Below, one piece after another: positions 11,582-22,760 of a DNA stretch of 64,000 bases (positions are counted from its first letter, which is position 1; each line of letters opens with the position of its first letter). Where the stretch lies: the NCBI GenBank assembly GCA_003508835.1, contig PUFA01000164.1, positions 1,674,001 through 1,738,000 on the forward strand. Reading direction: 5' to 3'. Origin of the DNA: Eonycteris spelaea. Lineage: Eukaryota > Chordata > Mammalia > Chiroptera > Pteropodidae. A program made the translations under genes and the position numbers. The notes under the pieces are model-generated. The model had not been told where the DNA came from and did not search any database. It was given only the letters and a program-made list of their open reading frames with translations.

Positions 11582-12099
11582 TTACTCAAAGACAACCTTA
11601 TGAAGCTCTCCCTAAACTTCAATATTTTATTGACAGTTTCATAATCTCAGTATTTCTCCTTAAGTCACAGAAAGCCTAACATTAATGCTGAATTTTTGCA
11701 TTAGGACTCTGTTCTGGTGGGTTGAAGATGACTGTATCTGTGGACTTTAAAAAATTAAACAAGGCATTAAGAGTTCCATTGCCTTGATAAGATTCTGTTT
11801 ATTTGTTTGGCACTGCTGAGAGTTGTCCTAGGGTTCTCTTCCTTAGGTTATCAACTTAATGGAATCTTAAGATATGAAAATAGAAAAAGCCAGTTTTAAT
11901 GAAGGTATGGGGCTCTTGCTAGCCCAGTAATAAAGATAGCTCACATCTCCTCCATTCCTGGATTATCTGTCATAGGAAATAGCTGAGGTATGATAGAACA
12001 GTTGATGTGTACTCAATAAGCTCTCACTTTATTTACTTAGTAAACTTTGGCACATGAATTATCCTGACTGCAAAAATATTAAGATAGTATAATAGCTAT
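11579..12099. other. Unassigned stretch
   Basis: Nothing recognised. Confidence 0.5.
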
Positions 12100-12205
12100 T
12101 TTGCCTAGATTACAGGACTGTTGTGAAAATTAAATGAGCTCAGTTATGCAATTGCGTGTGGTAATCTATCAAGTGTAATGCAAATGCAAGCATTATTATT
12201 ATTTC
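12100..12205 (+). mobile_element. MIR 3' half, forward
   Basis: ACAGGACTGTTGTGAAAATT followed by AAATGAGCTCAG and GTGTAATGCAAATGCAAGCA matches the 3' half of MIR. The 5' half is missing or unrecognisable. Confidence 0.55.
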
Positions 12206-12955
12206 TTTTCTCATGTAAATCTCATCATCGCTTTGTAGCTAATGTTGATTTAATATTACATCGTCCATAGTCTCAGTACATGCTCCACAAAAATTAATGT
12301 AGATCTTCTACTAACAAAGTTTATATTACATTATTTCTACTCCTGATACTATGCATCATATATATTATAATAGCCTGGCGATACAGTGAAATCTGTGAAC
12401 CTACATGCTGAGCCATCTTTTACATCTAAGATATACGCCAGATTCTCCAGGGCTGAGATAGGGAGGTAGTAAATGTATTTTTAAAAGTCCCACATTCGTT
12501 GCCATCACCACATCCCCTTTTCAGGACCAGCCACTGTAGAAGTGACTACAATAATTTGCCTTTGGAGCCCTTCTATTCTCTTAATATGACCAATTATCAG
12601 TCAAAAATATATGTGAGAAGGGAATTCACTCCAGGTATGCCTTTGTAGTATCTCCGTTTTGGAATTAGGAGCTGAGGAGTTAAAATTTCAAGATAATTTT
12701 GTCTGAGTTTAGTTCATGATATATTATCACTTAACTTACACCCAAATTTCAGTTTTCCAGGCCCTTAAGGTCCTGTTGAGATTACCTTTCCTCCTCTTAA
12801 CTTGTGAAAGAGAAGGGCTAGCTCACATTCCTTTTCCTGTAATACACCAGGCAGAGTTGCTCCTCAACAACAAATGCTGTCCCCTTTGAGCCAGGGAGTC
12901 AGTGCTCACCATCTGGTTTGCTCTAACTCTGCTCCTTCTAACACACACATGCACA
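12206..12955. other. Unassigned stretch
   Basis: No family recognised. A short ACACAC-type tract sits at 12942-12960. Confidence 0.45.
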
Positions 12956-13745
12956 CACACGTTTGTTTCCACCTTTAGGTGACTATGAATAAGGCTTGCT
13001 ATGAACATTCACGTGCAAGTTTTTATGTGGACATGTGTTTTCATTTCTCTTGTGTAAACACCTAGGAGTAGAATTGCTGAGTCTTATGGTAACTATCTGT
13101 TTAATTGTTTGAGGAACTATCAATCTGTTTTCCAAAGTGGCTGCACCATTTTGCATTTCCAAAACAGTGTGTGAAGGTTCTTATCTCTCCATATACCTGA
13201 AACAACTGTTATTATCTGATTTTTTGATTATAGCCATCCTACTGGATATGAAGTGGCTTCTCATTGTTGTGATTTTGATTTACATTTCCTTGATGACTAA
13301 TAATGTCAAGCATCTTATTTATTATTTGTATTTTATCTTTATCCTTTTTAAATTATTTTGTTTATTCTCTCATTATTGAATTGTTAAGAATCCTTTATAT
13401 ATTCTATATACCTACTCTATATATATAGAATAAGATATATTCTATTATATCTACTCTCTTATATATAGAATAGATATATTCTATATATCTTTATATATTC
13501 TATATACAAGCTACTTATAAGATATATGATTTGCAAATATTTTATGTCATTCTGTATGTTGTATTTTGACATTCTTGATAGTACCCTTCAAGCACAAAAG
13601 TCTTAATTTTGATGAAGTCCGGTTTTCCTATTTTTCTTCATTTGTTACTTATACTTGTGATATTATGTTTAGGAATTTTTTTTTTTTCAAATTCAAGGTC
13701 ATGTAGGTTTATTCCTATATTTTTTAAGAGTTTTATAGTTTACCT
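12956..13745 (-). mobile_element. LINE-1 ORF2 C-terminal region, reverse
   Basis: Antisense L1 landmarks in order: GCTATGAACATTCACGTGCA, CATTTCTCTTGTGTAAACAC, TTTTCCAAAGTGGCTGCACC, TTTACATTTCCTTGATGACT, AGATATATGATTTGCAAATA, TTAATTTTGATGAAGTCCGG. An AT-rich expansion at 13395-13510 interrupts it. It abuts an L2 on the right. Confidence 0.9.
13395..13510. repeat. AT-rich repeat inside the L1, hairpin-prone
   Basis: Repeated TATATAGAATA and TATATTCTATATA words on the same strand are inverted copies of each other, so the tract can fold. It replaces a few bases of the normal L1 sequence. Confidence 0.85.
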
Positions 13746-13754
13746 TTAATAATT

Positions 13755-14195
13755 ATTTTCTCTGCTTGGGATATTCTTGATTGCTTTCTTCTTAGAATGG
13801 TTACCTCCTTTATTCTTCAGGTCTTGTCTCAAAAAAGTCATGTGTTCAGAAAGGTCTTCACTGGCCACTCAATCTAATATTGACTTTTCTCTCTATATAT
13901 TTCTCTATTATAATACCATAATTATTTTCTTAAGAGCAGCTTTCATAATCAGAAATTTACCATTTTTTCCTTCCTTTCTTCTCTCTCTCTTTTTTTCTCC
14001 TCCCTCCCCTTCCCTCTCTTCCTCTCCATTCTCTCCTTCCTTTCATTCTTTTATTTATTTATTAATTTATTTACTTACTTGCTAACTTACTTATTGCAAA
14101 TTTCTACCCACTGGAATATAATCTCCCAAAATGCTATGTTACTGCTAGGTTAATAGTGATAGAACTTGTAGGTGCTTAATAAATAATACACTAAT
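13755..14195 (+). mobile_element. LINE-2 3' end, forward
   Basis: It follows the L2 3' end: TCTGCTTGGGATATTCTTGA, TTCTTCAGGTCTTGTCTCAA, AAAGGTCTTCACTGGCCACT, CCACTGGAATATAATCTCCC and GTAGGTGCTTAATAAATAAT. A pyrimidine-rich expansion sits inside it at 13975-14092. Confidence 0.8.
13975..14092. repeat. CT-rich then TTTA/CTTA-rich low-complexity tract
   Basis: Runs of CTCTCT, CCCTTCC and TTTATTTATT within the L2 fragment. An 80-100 codon frame across it is compositional. Confidence 0.85.
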
Positions 14196-15035
14196 AAACG
14201 GCAAGTGATAAAAAGGAGAATTCCCACAGGTTTCTAGATCAGAGATAGGAGAAAATTCCTGGTGAGTCTACTAGTGAGTGAGTCCATGGCTTGTGTTGAT
14301 ATATTCATCTATTAATCAGATATTCAAATGATGGATTCTACCTGTATTCGCAGTTCAAGGTAAGACACTGTGTTCAGTATCCAAACAAAAATTTAGGGAA
14401 AAAAAAAATACGTAAGTAGCAAATATCAAGATACAACAGGTCTTTATTTTGTTAGATTAACTTTCTAAGAGCTAAAAAAAATTAGTTGATTGGAAAGCTA
14501 ATTTGATATCCAGAAAATGAGGCTGATATTTAAAGATCACCTTGACACTATTGATCTAGTCACAAAAGGTCAACTATTTGAATGTACAAGTGATTTACAC
14601 AAATTAAGTGCATTTAAATGCATCAGAACCTGAAATAAGTTCCACATTTTAGTGTCTATGCCTCCAGAATTTTAACTTAAAACATGAACTATTTATGAAA
14701 CTGATCTTTGAATACTAAAACTTTTGTTTTTCCTGAGAACTTTAGAAATTTTCTACCTTTCAGGAATGTGACTCTATGTACTTTTCTTTGATCTCACAAA
14801 ATTGTACCATTCTGTAAGGACTGTCAATCACCAGGTCCATCATTCTTGACATTTTAGAATTATTTTTATTATATTTTACTGTACTGTGCTGGTTCACCTC
14901 TCCATCCAGTATCAATTTAGGTATTATGTTTTCTGATGTTTCTAGCCCAATATTTTCAGAATCATTTTGTTTTTGAATTCCAGGTGTTTGCATTTAATTC
15001 CATCCCCTTGGATAGAATTTGAAGCTCTCTCACGA
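14196..15035. other. Unassigned stretch
   Basis: No gene or clear repeat. A 77-codon reverse frame at 14760-14993 is unsupported. Confidence 0.45.
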
Positions 15036-15260
15036 AATATGCCCAGTTTCTCTCTCTATTAATAAAGGTTAATGACTTTAATATCTGTTTGACTTGCCAG
15101 GACCAGTCCGCTTTGCCCATTCTACCTCCTCACTCTAGAATACCCCTCTCCTTTTCTCTTTAATAAATCCTACTTTGACTTTTTGGCTTTTGCCTGTTCT
15201 GGCCTCCCCAAGCCTCAGCCATCAGCTCTGTGTAACTGGGACTTGAGATATCTTAATTTA
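15036..15260 (+). mobile_element. Possible LTR 3' part, forward
   Basis: A pyrimidine-rich stretch leads to TTTAATAAATCCTACTTTGA (15160-15179), then TGCCTGTTCTGGCCTCCCCA and a GTGTAACTGGGACTT ending. This layout, a polyadenylation signal followed by an R/U5-like segment, is typical of gammaretrovirus-like LTRs. Boundaries and family are unclear. Confidence 0.38.
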
Positions 15261-15815
15261 AAGGCTCAGTCTCCTCTAGCGGCATACACACCATTCTAAT
15301 CCCAAAAAGAGGCAAAAGTTTTTAAAGGAATATCACCTGTTTCAGAATATTATTTTTTAAAAAAGAATAGGAGACATATAAGCATGTTTTTTTGTGTGAA
15401 AAAGAAGAAACTAGAAAAGAAAAAAATTAAGCCTACAGGTGAGAAAGAGAAGGGTTCTAAACAAAGTATATTCAAGGAGACAGAAACAATAAAGAAATGG
15501 TGGAATGGTAGTGGTCGTAGTATTTAACAGTGATAGGGAGGTAAGATCCATTTTCATTGTGGTAAAAAGAAAGAAGACTGTTTGTTTAAATTAAGAGAGA
15601 CATGGAGGATGTGAGAAAGTCACAGAATCTCTTGTCAAAGTTGTAAAGCTTAAAAGCCCTGATGTGAGAAATACACAAAGAATTAAAGTGAAGAAGATGC
15701 TATGTGTCAGGCCAAAATGAGAAATCCTGTTAGGGTGTGTCAGCTTCTGAAGGGTCTCCAAAATTAAGTTTGTCACGCTGATCATGGAGACAGATAAATA
15801 TGTATTTTATGCTTA
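15261..15815. other. Unassigned stretch
   Basis: Purine-rich on the forward strand; nothing recognised. Confidence 0.45.
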
Positions 15816-15819
15816 TAAT

Positions 15820-15985
15820 TAACTCTGTGGTCGTGGACATGCTCAGTCATCGTACAAGCCTCAGTGTCCTCATCTGTTGATTGGGTTTTTGTGTGGACTG
15901 AGTGAGGTAATGTGTGTGAAGTACTTAGCACAATGTTTGGGACGTCGTAGGTAACAGTGGATTTTGCTGTCATAATTAATCAGAC
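15820..15985 (+). mobile_element. MIR SINE, forward
   Basis: CCTCAGTGTCCTCATCTGTT, GTGTGGACTGAGTGAGGTAA, AGTACTTAGCACAATGTTTG and GTCGTAGGTAACAG follow the forward MIR 3' two-thirds. Confidence 0.75.
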
Positions 15986-16970
15986 AATTATCTTAAATGC
16001 AGGCACTTCTCTGAAAAATTTGCAGTTATTTTGATGAAATCATGAGGAATTCAGCAAACATAATTTTAAAATATTATGGAAAAAAATTTCCCACCTGACA
16101 AGAGATGGATATATAAGAAAGATACATGCTATAGATTATAATTTTGCAGTAATATTTAAAGCTACCCCAAAGCTTTTTATTCTAATTACTATTACCTGGA
16201 AATTATATGTATAGGATCCTTTCACTTCCAGTATTATTTGTCAGAGAAAATGTTTGTTGAAATCCAGAGAAAATGTTTGTTTTAATTTTTTGATATTCTA
16301 TTTTTTTAATTTAAAATTAAAATATATGCAGGATATATTTATAACTAATGGCTTATGCACATAATGTCAAGCCAAGGAAGAGGAGTGAATTTTTAAAGTG
16401 AATGGTTTTGAAACTCTTTCATATCAAGGAACTGTGATTCACTAGGCCATGGGCATTACCAACAAGGATATCAGGCAAATAAAATAGTTTATGTCTCAGG
16501 GAGAAGAGACTACAAATTGATGAATAAGTTTTGGAAATTATCCAAATGCTGAAAGCAGTGTACTAAGGCTCAAAATTATTTCTAATGTTACCAAAAACAC
16601 TGCAGTAAGATTCACCAATTTGTACAAAAGGAATGGAATAAACCGATGTGCCTGACAGAAGAATGCAGTAGGTATTAGATGGGAGAAACCCTGCAGTCAG
16701 TAGCCTCAATTAAAAAGCCATACTCTAGGCTGAAAAATTGAATCCTCAAATGTCGAGGAGAAAATGACTTTTTAACATTTAAAAAATACATCTCTTCCCC
16801 CATTTTGTGTCTATTCTGGACCTCAGAGTCTACCAAAGCTAATAAGGAAAATGGATGTGTTCGTTTAAAGAATTAAAGAATAGTTATTAATGTTACAGTT
16901 TTTTACTGACAGTGAACTAGATAATTTTATCGAACGTGATCATACAACCTAGGAGCATATCTGGACACTC
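15986..16970. other. Unassigned stretch
   Basis: No gene or repeat family recognised. A short internal repeat (AGAGAAAATGTTTGTT, twice near 16243-16281) is the only structure seen. Confidence 0.45.
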
Positions 16971-17088
16971 CTTAAACATAGCAGTTGTTTCTTCCTTCGA
17001 TGTAAGACTTTACTTATTTATTTTTTTCAGAAAATGTTTGAAGTTTGTTTGCCCAAGTGGTTGTACAGCTCTATGTTTCATTTGATTG
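16971..17088 (+). repeat. Left copy of a direct repeat, 540-bp period
   Basis: It matches 17511-17626 at close to 90 percent by eye, with one small indel. Both begin CTTAAACATAGCAGTTGTTT and share AAGTGGTTGTACAGCTCTA. The family is unknown. Confidence 0.9.
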
Positions 17089-17510
17089 TGTACCTCTTCA
17101 TAACCTGTTCACCTCATCTTTCACTCCAACTACTGTTCCAGCTGCCAGCCTCCCACAGGTGTAACTAGCTTCTTGTGGTCTCAGTTTAATAGCACCTCAC
17201 CTGTGCCTGCACAGGTCCTCTCAGTTCCTGCCCCAGTCCCTTAGAAACCCATTTGATAGTCACGGGAGTGTTGGCCAGGGTGGCTACCCTGGACCAATGG
17301 CAATGGAAGTCAATTCTCAGACACCTTTTCTAAGACTCTTCAGAAGGTCTTATGAGATTGAGTAGCCATCACTCACAGCATAGGCCACCTCAGTAGACAC
17401 ATGCTGTATTCTTCTACCATTTACTTATCTTGCCTCACACTTGCATCCTGATGACATTTCCTAACAAACTACACACAAGCTGCTGTCTCAGGCTCTACTT
17501 TTAATGCAGG
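17089..17510 (+). mobile_element. Possible LTR-like insert between direct repeats
   Basis: This segment is visibly richer in G+C than its flanks. Near its right end CCTAACAAACTACACACAAG and GCTGTCTCAGGCTCTACTTT resemble the end of ERVL-type LTRs (a decayed AATAAA followed by a CTGTCTCAGG... ending). The flanking 118-bp repeats are far too long to be an ordinary target-site duplication. Confidence 0.4.
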
Positions 17511-17626
17511 CTTAAACATAGCAGTTGTTTTTTCCTTTAATGTAAGACTTTGTTTTTATTTTTCAGAAAATGATTGAAGTTTGTTTGTCCAAGTGGTTGT
17601 ACAGCTCTACATATTTCATTTGACTG
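17511..17626 (+). repeat. Right copy of the 540-bp-period direct repeat
   Basis: Partner of 16971-17088. Identity stops after TTTCATTTGACTGG. Confidence 0.9.
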
Positions 17627-17714
17627 GATCATTTGTTTGTTTAAAATGATAGAAAATAAAGCTGATTTAAGTTTACTTTAGAAGGGAAAAAACAATTAAC
17701 ACCAATATCTTCCT

Positions 17715-18219
17715 TTGTGTGAACACAAATTTAACCCACAGATTATGCGTGATAGCTTTGTGGCCACCTTGATATAGTATCCAGTTTTACAATCACACAG
17801 TAATCTAGATGTTGCTATGAAAGTATTTTGTAAAAGTAGTTAACATCTACAATCAGTTAACCTCAAGTAAAGATTATGCGTGATAATGTGGTAGGCCTCA
17901 TTTGGTCAGTTGAAAAGCTTTAAAAGGAATAACTAAATTTCCTCAAATATGAAATTCTGACTCAAGACTATAGCATCAACTCCTGCCCAGGTCCTTTCAG
18001 CCTGCTGACCTATCATATTTCAGATTTGCCAGGTCCCATGACCTGTGAGCCAATTCCTTGAATTAGCACTTTCTCTCTCCCTCTCTCTCATACGCTTATG
18101 TATATGCATGAGCGTGTATGTGCATGTATAAGTATATGTGCATGTATATGTATATATGTATATGTATGTAAATGTGTTATCTTACTGGTTCTGTTTCTCT
18201 GGAGCACTGACTGATAACA
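17715..18219 (+). mobile_element. ERV-type solo LTR, forward
   Basis: Blocks in order: GTGGCCACCTTGATATAGTA, AGGCCTCATTTGGTCAGTTG, CTCAAGACTATAGCATCAAC, CCTTTCAGCCTGCTGACC, GTGAGCCAATTCCTTGAATT, a CT/TA-rich tract, then TACTGGTTCTGTTTCTCTGG and a ...ACA end. This is a familiar mammalian LTR layout whose exact family I cannot name. The AATAAA position is mutated (GAATTAGC). The left edge is approximate. Confidence 0.6.
18064..18175. repeat. CT-rich then TATG-rich microsatellite
   Basis: (CT)n followed by degenerate TGTATA/TGCATG units, expanded inside the LTR. Confidence 0.85.
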
Positions 18220-18339
18220 TCATGTAATATTCTAAAGTTATCATATTGCCTAATACATAAAATGAAGAAAAAAATTTGCCATCAAGAAAATATTTATAGT
18301 AAATCAATAAATGGGGAAGAAAAAACCCAAAACTTTCTT

Positions 18340-19030
18340 ACAGAATTCTAAATCGTATTTGTAAATACACTCCATCCAGAAGGCTGGGTTGGGCTTAATG
18401 ACTCACTTTCAAGGAATTGACTAGAGAAAAAGAAAAACAATAGCATTAGAGTGGCAGAATCCTAGCTAACATTACCTTAAGCAAGTAATGAAGTTTAGCA
18501 TCATCTGTGCTATAATGTGGACAGCATGTACTCCCAACGTGATATGGAGAAAAAAGCTCTTCACCTCTGTGTTATTCTTCCCCAAAAGCCCATCACCCAG
18601 GATGGCACAAAAAAGACATCAGAAAAAAACAGATTGGGGAATATTCTATAGGACACATGGACAAGACACCTCAAAACTGCCAAAGCCTTGAAAAAGAAGG
18701 TAAGATTTAAAAATGACACAGACCAGAGGAGAATGGAGAGATATAAGAATTAAATGCAATGTGGTACCTTGAATTGAATTCTGGAAAAGAAAGAGGACTT
18801 TAATGGAAAAACTGGTGAAAGTCAAATAAAAGTCCGGAGTTTATTTAATAGTAATGTACCCATATCATTCCTTAGTTTTAATAAATGTACCATAGTAATA
18901 TAAGATGTTAAAATGGGGGATACTGGATGTGAGGTATATGGGAATTATTTTTACTATCTTTGCAACTTTCTGTAATCTAATGTCTAAAGTCTATATTCTA
19001 AAATAAATTTTCTTTAAAAAGTGAAAATAT
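18340..19030 (+). mobile_element. LINE-1 3' UTR (L1MC/MD-like), forward
   Basis: A long collinear match to an older L1 3' UTR: GGAATTGACTAGAGAAAAAG, ATAGCATTAGAGTGGCAGAA, TCTGTGTTATTCTTCCCCAA, GTGAAAGTCAAATAAAAGTC, TAAGATGTTAAAATGGGGGA, ATCTTTGCAACTTTCTGTAA and a terminal AAATAAATTTTCTTTAAAAA. ORF-like frames here (18488-18691) are fortuitous. Confidence 0.87.
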
Positions 19031-19394
19031 TTACTTATGTTCACTATTTACTTAGTCATGACAATGTATAATAAATTTGAAAAGCATCTCTGACATAAAC
19101 GTTTTGACAATTTCTAGTGGTTAAAATATTTCTATTTAATAAGAAAAAATACTAGTAATTTAATAATTGTGAAAGTTATAAATAGGGAGAGGAAACTTTA
19201 TATAATAGCCAGATTTGACATTTACTAAAAATCATTGAATGGCATTCTTACAATGAATGCATTTTACTGTATATAAATTTTTACCTCATTAAAACTGTTT
19301 AAAAATAAATAATTTATATGAGCTTCAGGGAAGATGTGTGAAGGAACTGCCCTAGCAAAAATAAAGCTCTGTGAAAGTGTGTTGTATCAGCTTT
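19031..19394. other. Unassigned stretch
   Basis: AT-rich; nothing recognised. Confidence 0.5.
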
Positions 19395-19740
19395 ATGTAG
19401 TGATCCTTAAGTGAGGCCTGAGGACCCCTCTTAGGCATCCAAGGTGAAGCCAAATAATTTTCATTTTGACAATTCTTAAAGTGTTTTACACTAACGTTTA
19501 AGAGGCCCTAGTCAAAAGAGATAGGTAATTCAGGTTAACGATATAGTACATTAAGGATTTGGGTTAGGGATAAACTGAGAGTTGGACATTTTAACCTCAA
19601 CTAGAATTTCATTGCAGCATGATGCCATGATTTGTGTCAAACATTTAAAGAAAATTATAAATTTGTTTATAATTATTAAAATAAATTTCTTTCAAGTTTC
19701 AAAACCAAATTGCCTTATAAAATAATACAAATCTGCAGCA
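19395..19740. mobile_element. Possible degraded hAT element
   Basis: TAGTGATCCTTAAGTGAGGC followed by GAGGACCCCTCTTAGG recalls the terminus of Charlie-type hAT elements, and GTGTCAAACATTTAAAGAAA recalls an interior segment. No right terminal repeat was found, so this is weak. Confidence 0.3.
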
Positions 19741-20519
19741 TAAGATAAAGGCCTTACACATATTAAATATTTTTGATTTAATGAAGAAAGATTGAGAAAT
19801 AGAAGGGAAATTTTGGTGGGACTGGGTAGGATTTAATTGTAATATGTCAAAGGGAAGTTGCTAAAGTTGTTGTAGTTCTCTCTTTAAGGGTCAGAAATAT
19901 AATTCGAAGTTTCTAAAGTAGGAAAATAAGTTAAGAACAATACAAATTAATATTAATTTTGTCTGAGCTCAAGGGAGAAATATGATATAGGATAGTTTCA
20001 CATAGAAAGTTAACTTAATCGAGGTTAGCAAGTCACAGTATTGATGTCGCCTTTGTACTAGGTACAACACCTCCTTTAAGAAGCAGAAAAAGTGCATTCA
20101 TTTTTGGAGAGAAATTTGCCAGTTCAAAGAAGGAATACAGAATTTAAAACTATAATAACCATGATCTAACTCTTATGACTGAATGGATAATGGTAATTTA
20201 CAAAGTGATAAAAAGTGGAATAAAGAGTTAAAGAGCTTTGGGGAGAAAAACAATTATTTCTCAAAGAAAATCAGTGACAACTGGGGTTGCTATTTTGTTC
20301 CATAGAAAATCCCACATTATTCTGGAGAACAGAGCAAATGACAAGCAATTCCGCGGAACTGAAAACTCATCACTTAAAAAGTTCTTCGCTTGAAAATGCA
20401 ATTAGCGAAAGGTTAATTATCACCTCAAGGTGATACAGAGAAATTTCAAGTGTTAAGTGAAATTACCTAAAATTATCTAATTCCAATACTATCTGAATTG
20501 GTAAGAATAAGAACTTAGA
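19741..20519. other. Unassigned stretch
   Basis: No gene or repeat family recognised. Confidence 0.45.
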
Positions 20520-20680
20520 AAAGTAAGTTTATTTCTTTATTTTTAGTTCTTCATTCTGTAAAATGGGGTTGGTAATGTTATTTCAAATAATTTTGTGAGG
20601 ATAAAATGAGATGACAGTGCAAATACTTGGCGTCATGTCTGGCACATATGCCTTCAACAAGTGTTATTATGTATTAGATA
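20520..20680 (+). mobile_element. MIR SINE, forward
   Basis: TTCATTCTGTAAAATGGGGT, TTTGTGAGGATAAAATGAGA, ATACTTGGCGTCATGTCTGG, CACATATGCCTTCAACAAGT follow MIR closely. Confidence 0.82.
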
Positions 20681-20925
20681 TTTTATAATATGTAATAATG
20701 TAGAATTATGTATAATTACAAAATGTATGAATATATAAATATATGATATTATACATTATATGTTGTATGTATTACATGTAATATATAATATGTGTATTAT
20801 ATATAATTCTAAATTATATATGATATAATCCCTAAAGGTTCTAATATATAAATTATATTGTGTTATGTTACATTATATATTATATTAATTATATTATATT
20901 ATTATGTTTATATTTATTATCATTA
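20681..20925. repeat. AT-rich low-complexity tract
   Basis: About 245 bp almost entirely of TAT/ATA words with little G or C. It was probably seeded by the 3' end of the MIR. Confidence 0.85.
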
Positions 20926-21124
20926 TACTTGTTATAACTGTTCTGAAAGGTCGGATTTTTTAAAGATGTCTAACTCAAAAGACAAAGAAACCATAGTTTT
21001 ATTCACCAAATTCTGACATTAGACATACTGGTGCTCCTTCGACACCAATTTGAGGTAGTTTATCTTTAGCAACCCTGAACTGTCAGTAGTTTCCAGCACT
21101 GCTAACCTATGTTTCTCTCTGCTT

Positions 21125-21480
21125 TTAATCACACTTTTTCCTCTGCTTGGAATTTTCACTTATTCCTCCCTTTTCCCTTTTTCTAATTCCCTAAATCTAT
21201 TTCAGTTTTCTTACAGTCTTTAGTTCTGCCAGAAAGCATCTCTAACCACATTGGCACAGGTGAAGTGCTCCTCTTTAGTGCTCCTACGATATTTTTTGTG
21301 TAAAATTACCACCTTTTCATTACACTATTTTGTAACAGTGTTTATGTCAACCAGCTTTCTTAAAAACAGAGACTGTTATTATGATTTTGTATAGCATTGC
21401 TCAGAATAGAGGCTGGTTTATCACACATACCAGGTAAATAGTATGGACTATTATGATTGACTTGAATAAATATGTGCAAT
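21125..21480 (+). mobile_element. LINE-2 3' end, forward
   Basis: CCTCTGCTTGGAATTTTCAC, AGAAAGCATCTCTAACCACA, AAAAACAGAGACTGTTATTA, AGCATTGCTCAGAATAGAGG and CAGGTAAATAG match the L2 3' end in order. Confidence 0.65.
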
Positions 21481-22359
21481 CTGTAAAAGCTGTAGCACAA
21501 GTTGAAAAAATTAAAAAGTTCAAGAATTATTTGAAAAATACACAGGTGAATGACATAATTACTTATATAAAGAATAAAGTAATATAGATATCTTTAAATA
21601 TTGTTTTCATGGAGAACATTGCCTTCCAGGCAAACGTCCCTGCCATCATGTTTAGAACATTTAATTAGATAAATGATGGGTCATTCTCCTTCTGGTATTT
21701 CTTAAATCTGATGTACACCTGTGCTCCTTTATTTTCTCTCTATAATTTCTCATTAGAGAAATTTCATTAGACAGAACCAGTAATATTCAAACAAAAGTAC
21801 CTAGGATTAAAAAGCTTTTATTTTTTATAAAATAAACATTTGCTTTTATAATGTTTTATTCTACCGAAAATAATTTTTGCTCTTATAATTTTCAGTCCCT
21901 TCATAATTTGAAATATCAATTATGTCCAATAAAAAATTAAACTTACAAAGTGGTATTTCTCAAGAAATTCTTACTTTTAGTACTAAGTTGTATAGCAAAC
22001 CTCAGGCTGCCTTCTTTATAAAAATTCTGAAACATTTTGCATTAAATGTTGTTGAAAACAATTCAATTGGTAATACTTCAGTGTAATTACTGTATCTTTA
22101 TTGATTATGGCAAAGGTAATTACTATGTGGTCCTGAGTTTATGTAATGTCTACCTAAGAGGGAAGAGCATTTATTTGTCGACAAATTTTTATCCCTAAAA
22201 AGAATTTGAAGTGGTCCTCAGAGGAAAATATGTGTATTAGAAACAATAACAACAACAAACAACAAAATAATTGAAATAATTTCAAGGCAAGGGGAGACAA
22301 AGAAGCAATAAGATATGATGTAAGAGGACAATGAATAATACCATAATACCCTAGGTGGT
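21481..22359. other. Unassigned stretch
   Basis: AT-rich; no gene or repeat family recognised. A short AACAACAAC run lies near 22242-22265. Confidence 0.45.
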
Positions 22360-22760
22360 TCTGGAACATGAAACAGAGGTAATGGAAGACTTCTTGGAAG
22401 AGGTGGGACTTAATTTAAATTCTACGGCCAAGAAGACTTTCATAAATGGTTAAAGTCATATAAAATCAAGGGAATAGTTAGAAAAATTATAAAATTCTTA
22501 TAAAATGAGTATTTTACTGAAATAAGTATGTAGCGTACATGAGAGGGATGCTGGCAAACATAAGCTAGAGAGGCCAACTGGAATTACATATTGGAAAATC
22601 CTGGACTACATGGTAAGCAGTTTAGAGAAAGGGATAAAACCAAAAACTTTTGAGCAGAATGTGATGAGAACTCAGGTGGCTTTAAAAGAGAAAGACTTAG
22701 ATCAAGAAGAGTTAGAGAATTATATAAGTCAGGAAAGAAAAAATGGAAACCAGAACTAGG
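22360..22760 (-). mobile_element. LINE-2 3' region, reverse
   Basis: The reverse-complement L2 order is seen: AGACTTCTTGGAAGAGGTGG, TACATGAGAGGGATGCTGGC, GTAAGCAGTTTAGAGAAAGG, ACTTTTGAGCAGAATGTGAT, AAGAAGAGTTAGAGAATTAT. Confidence 0.62.
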
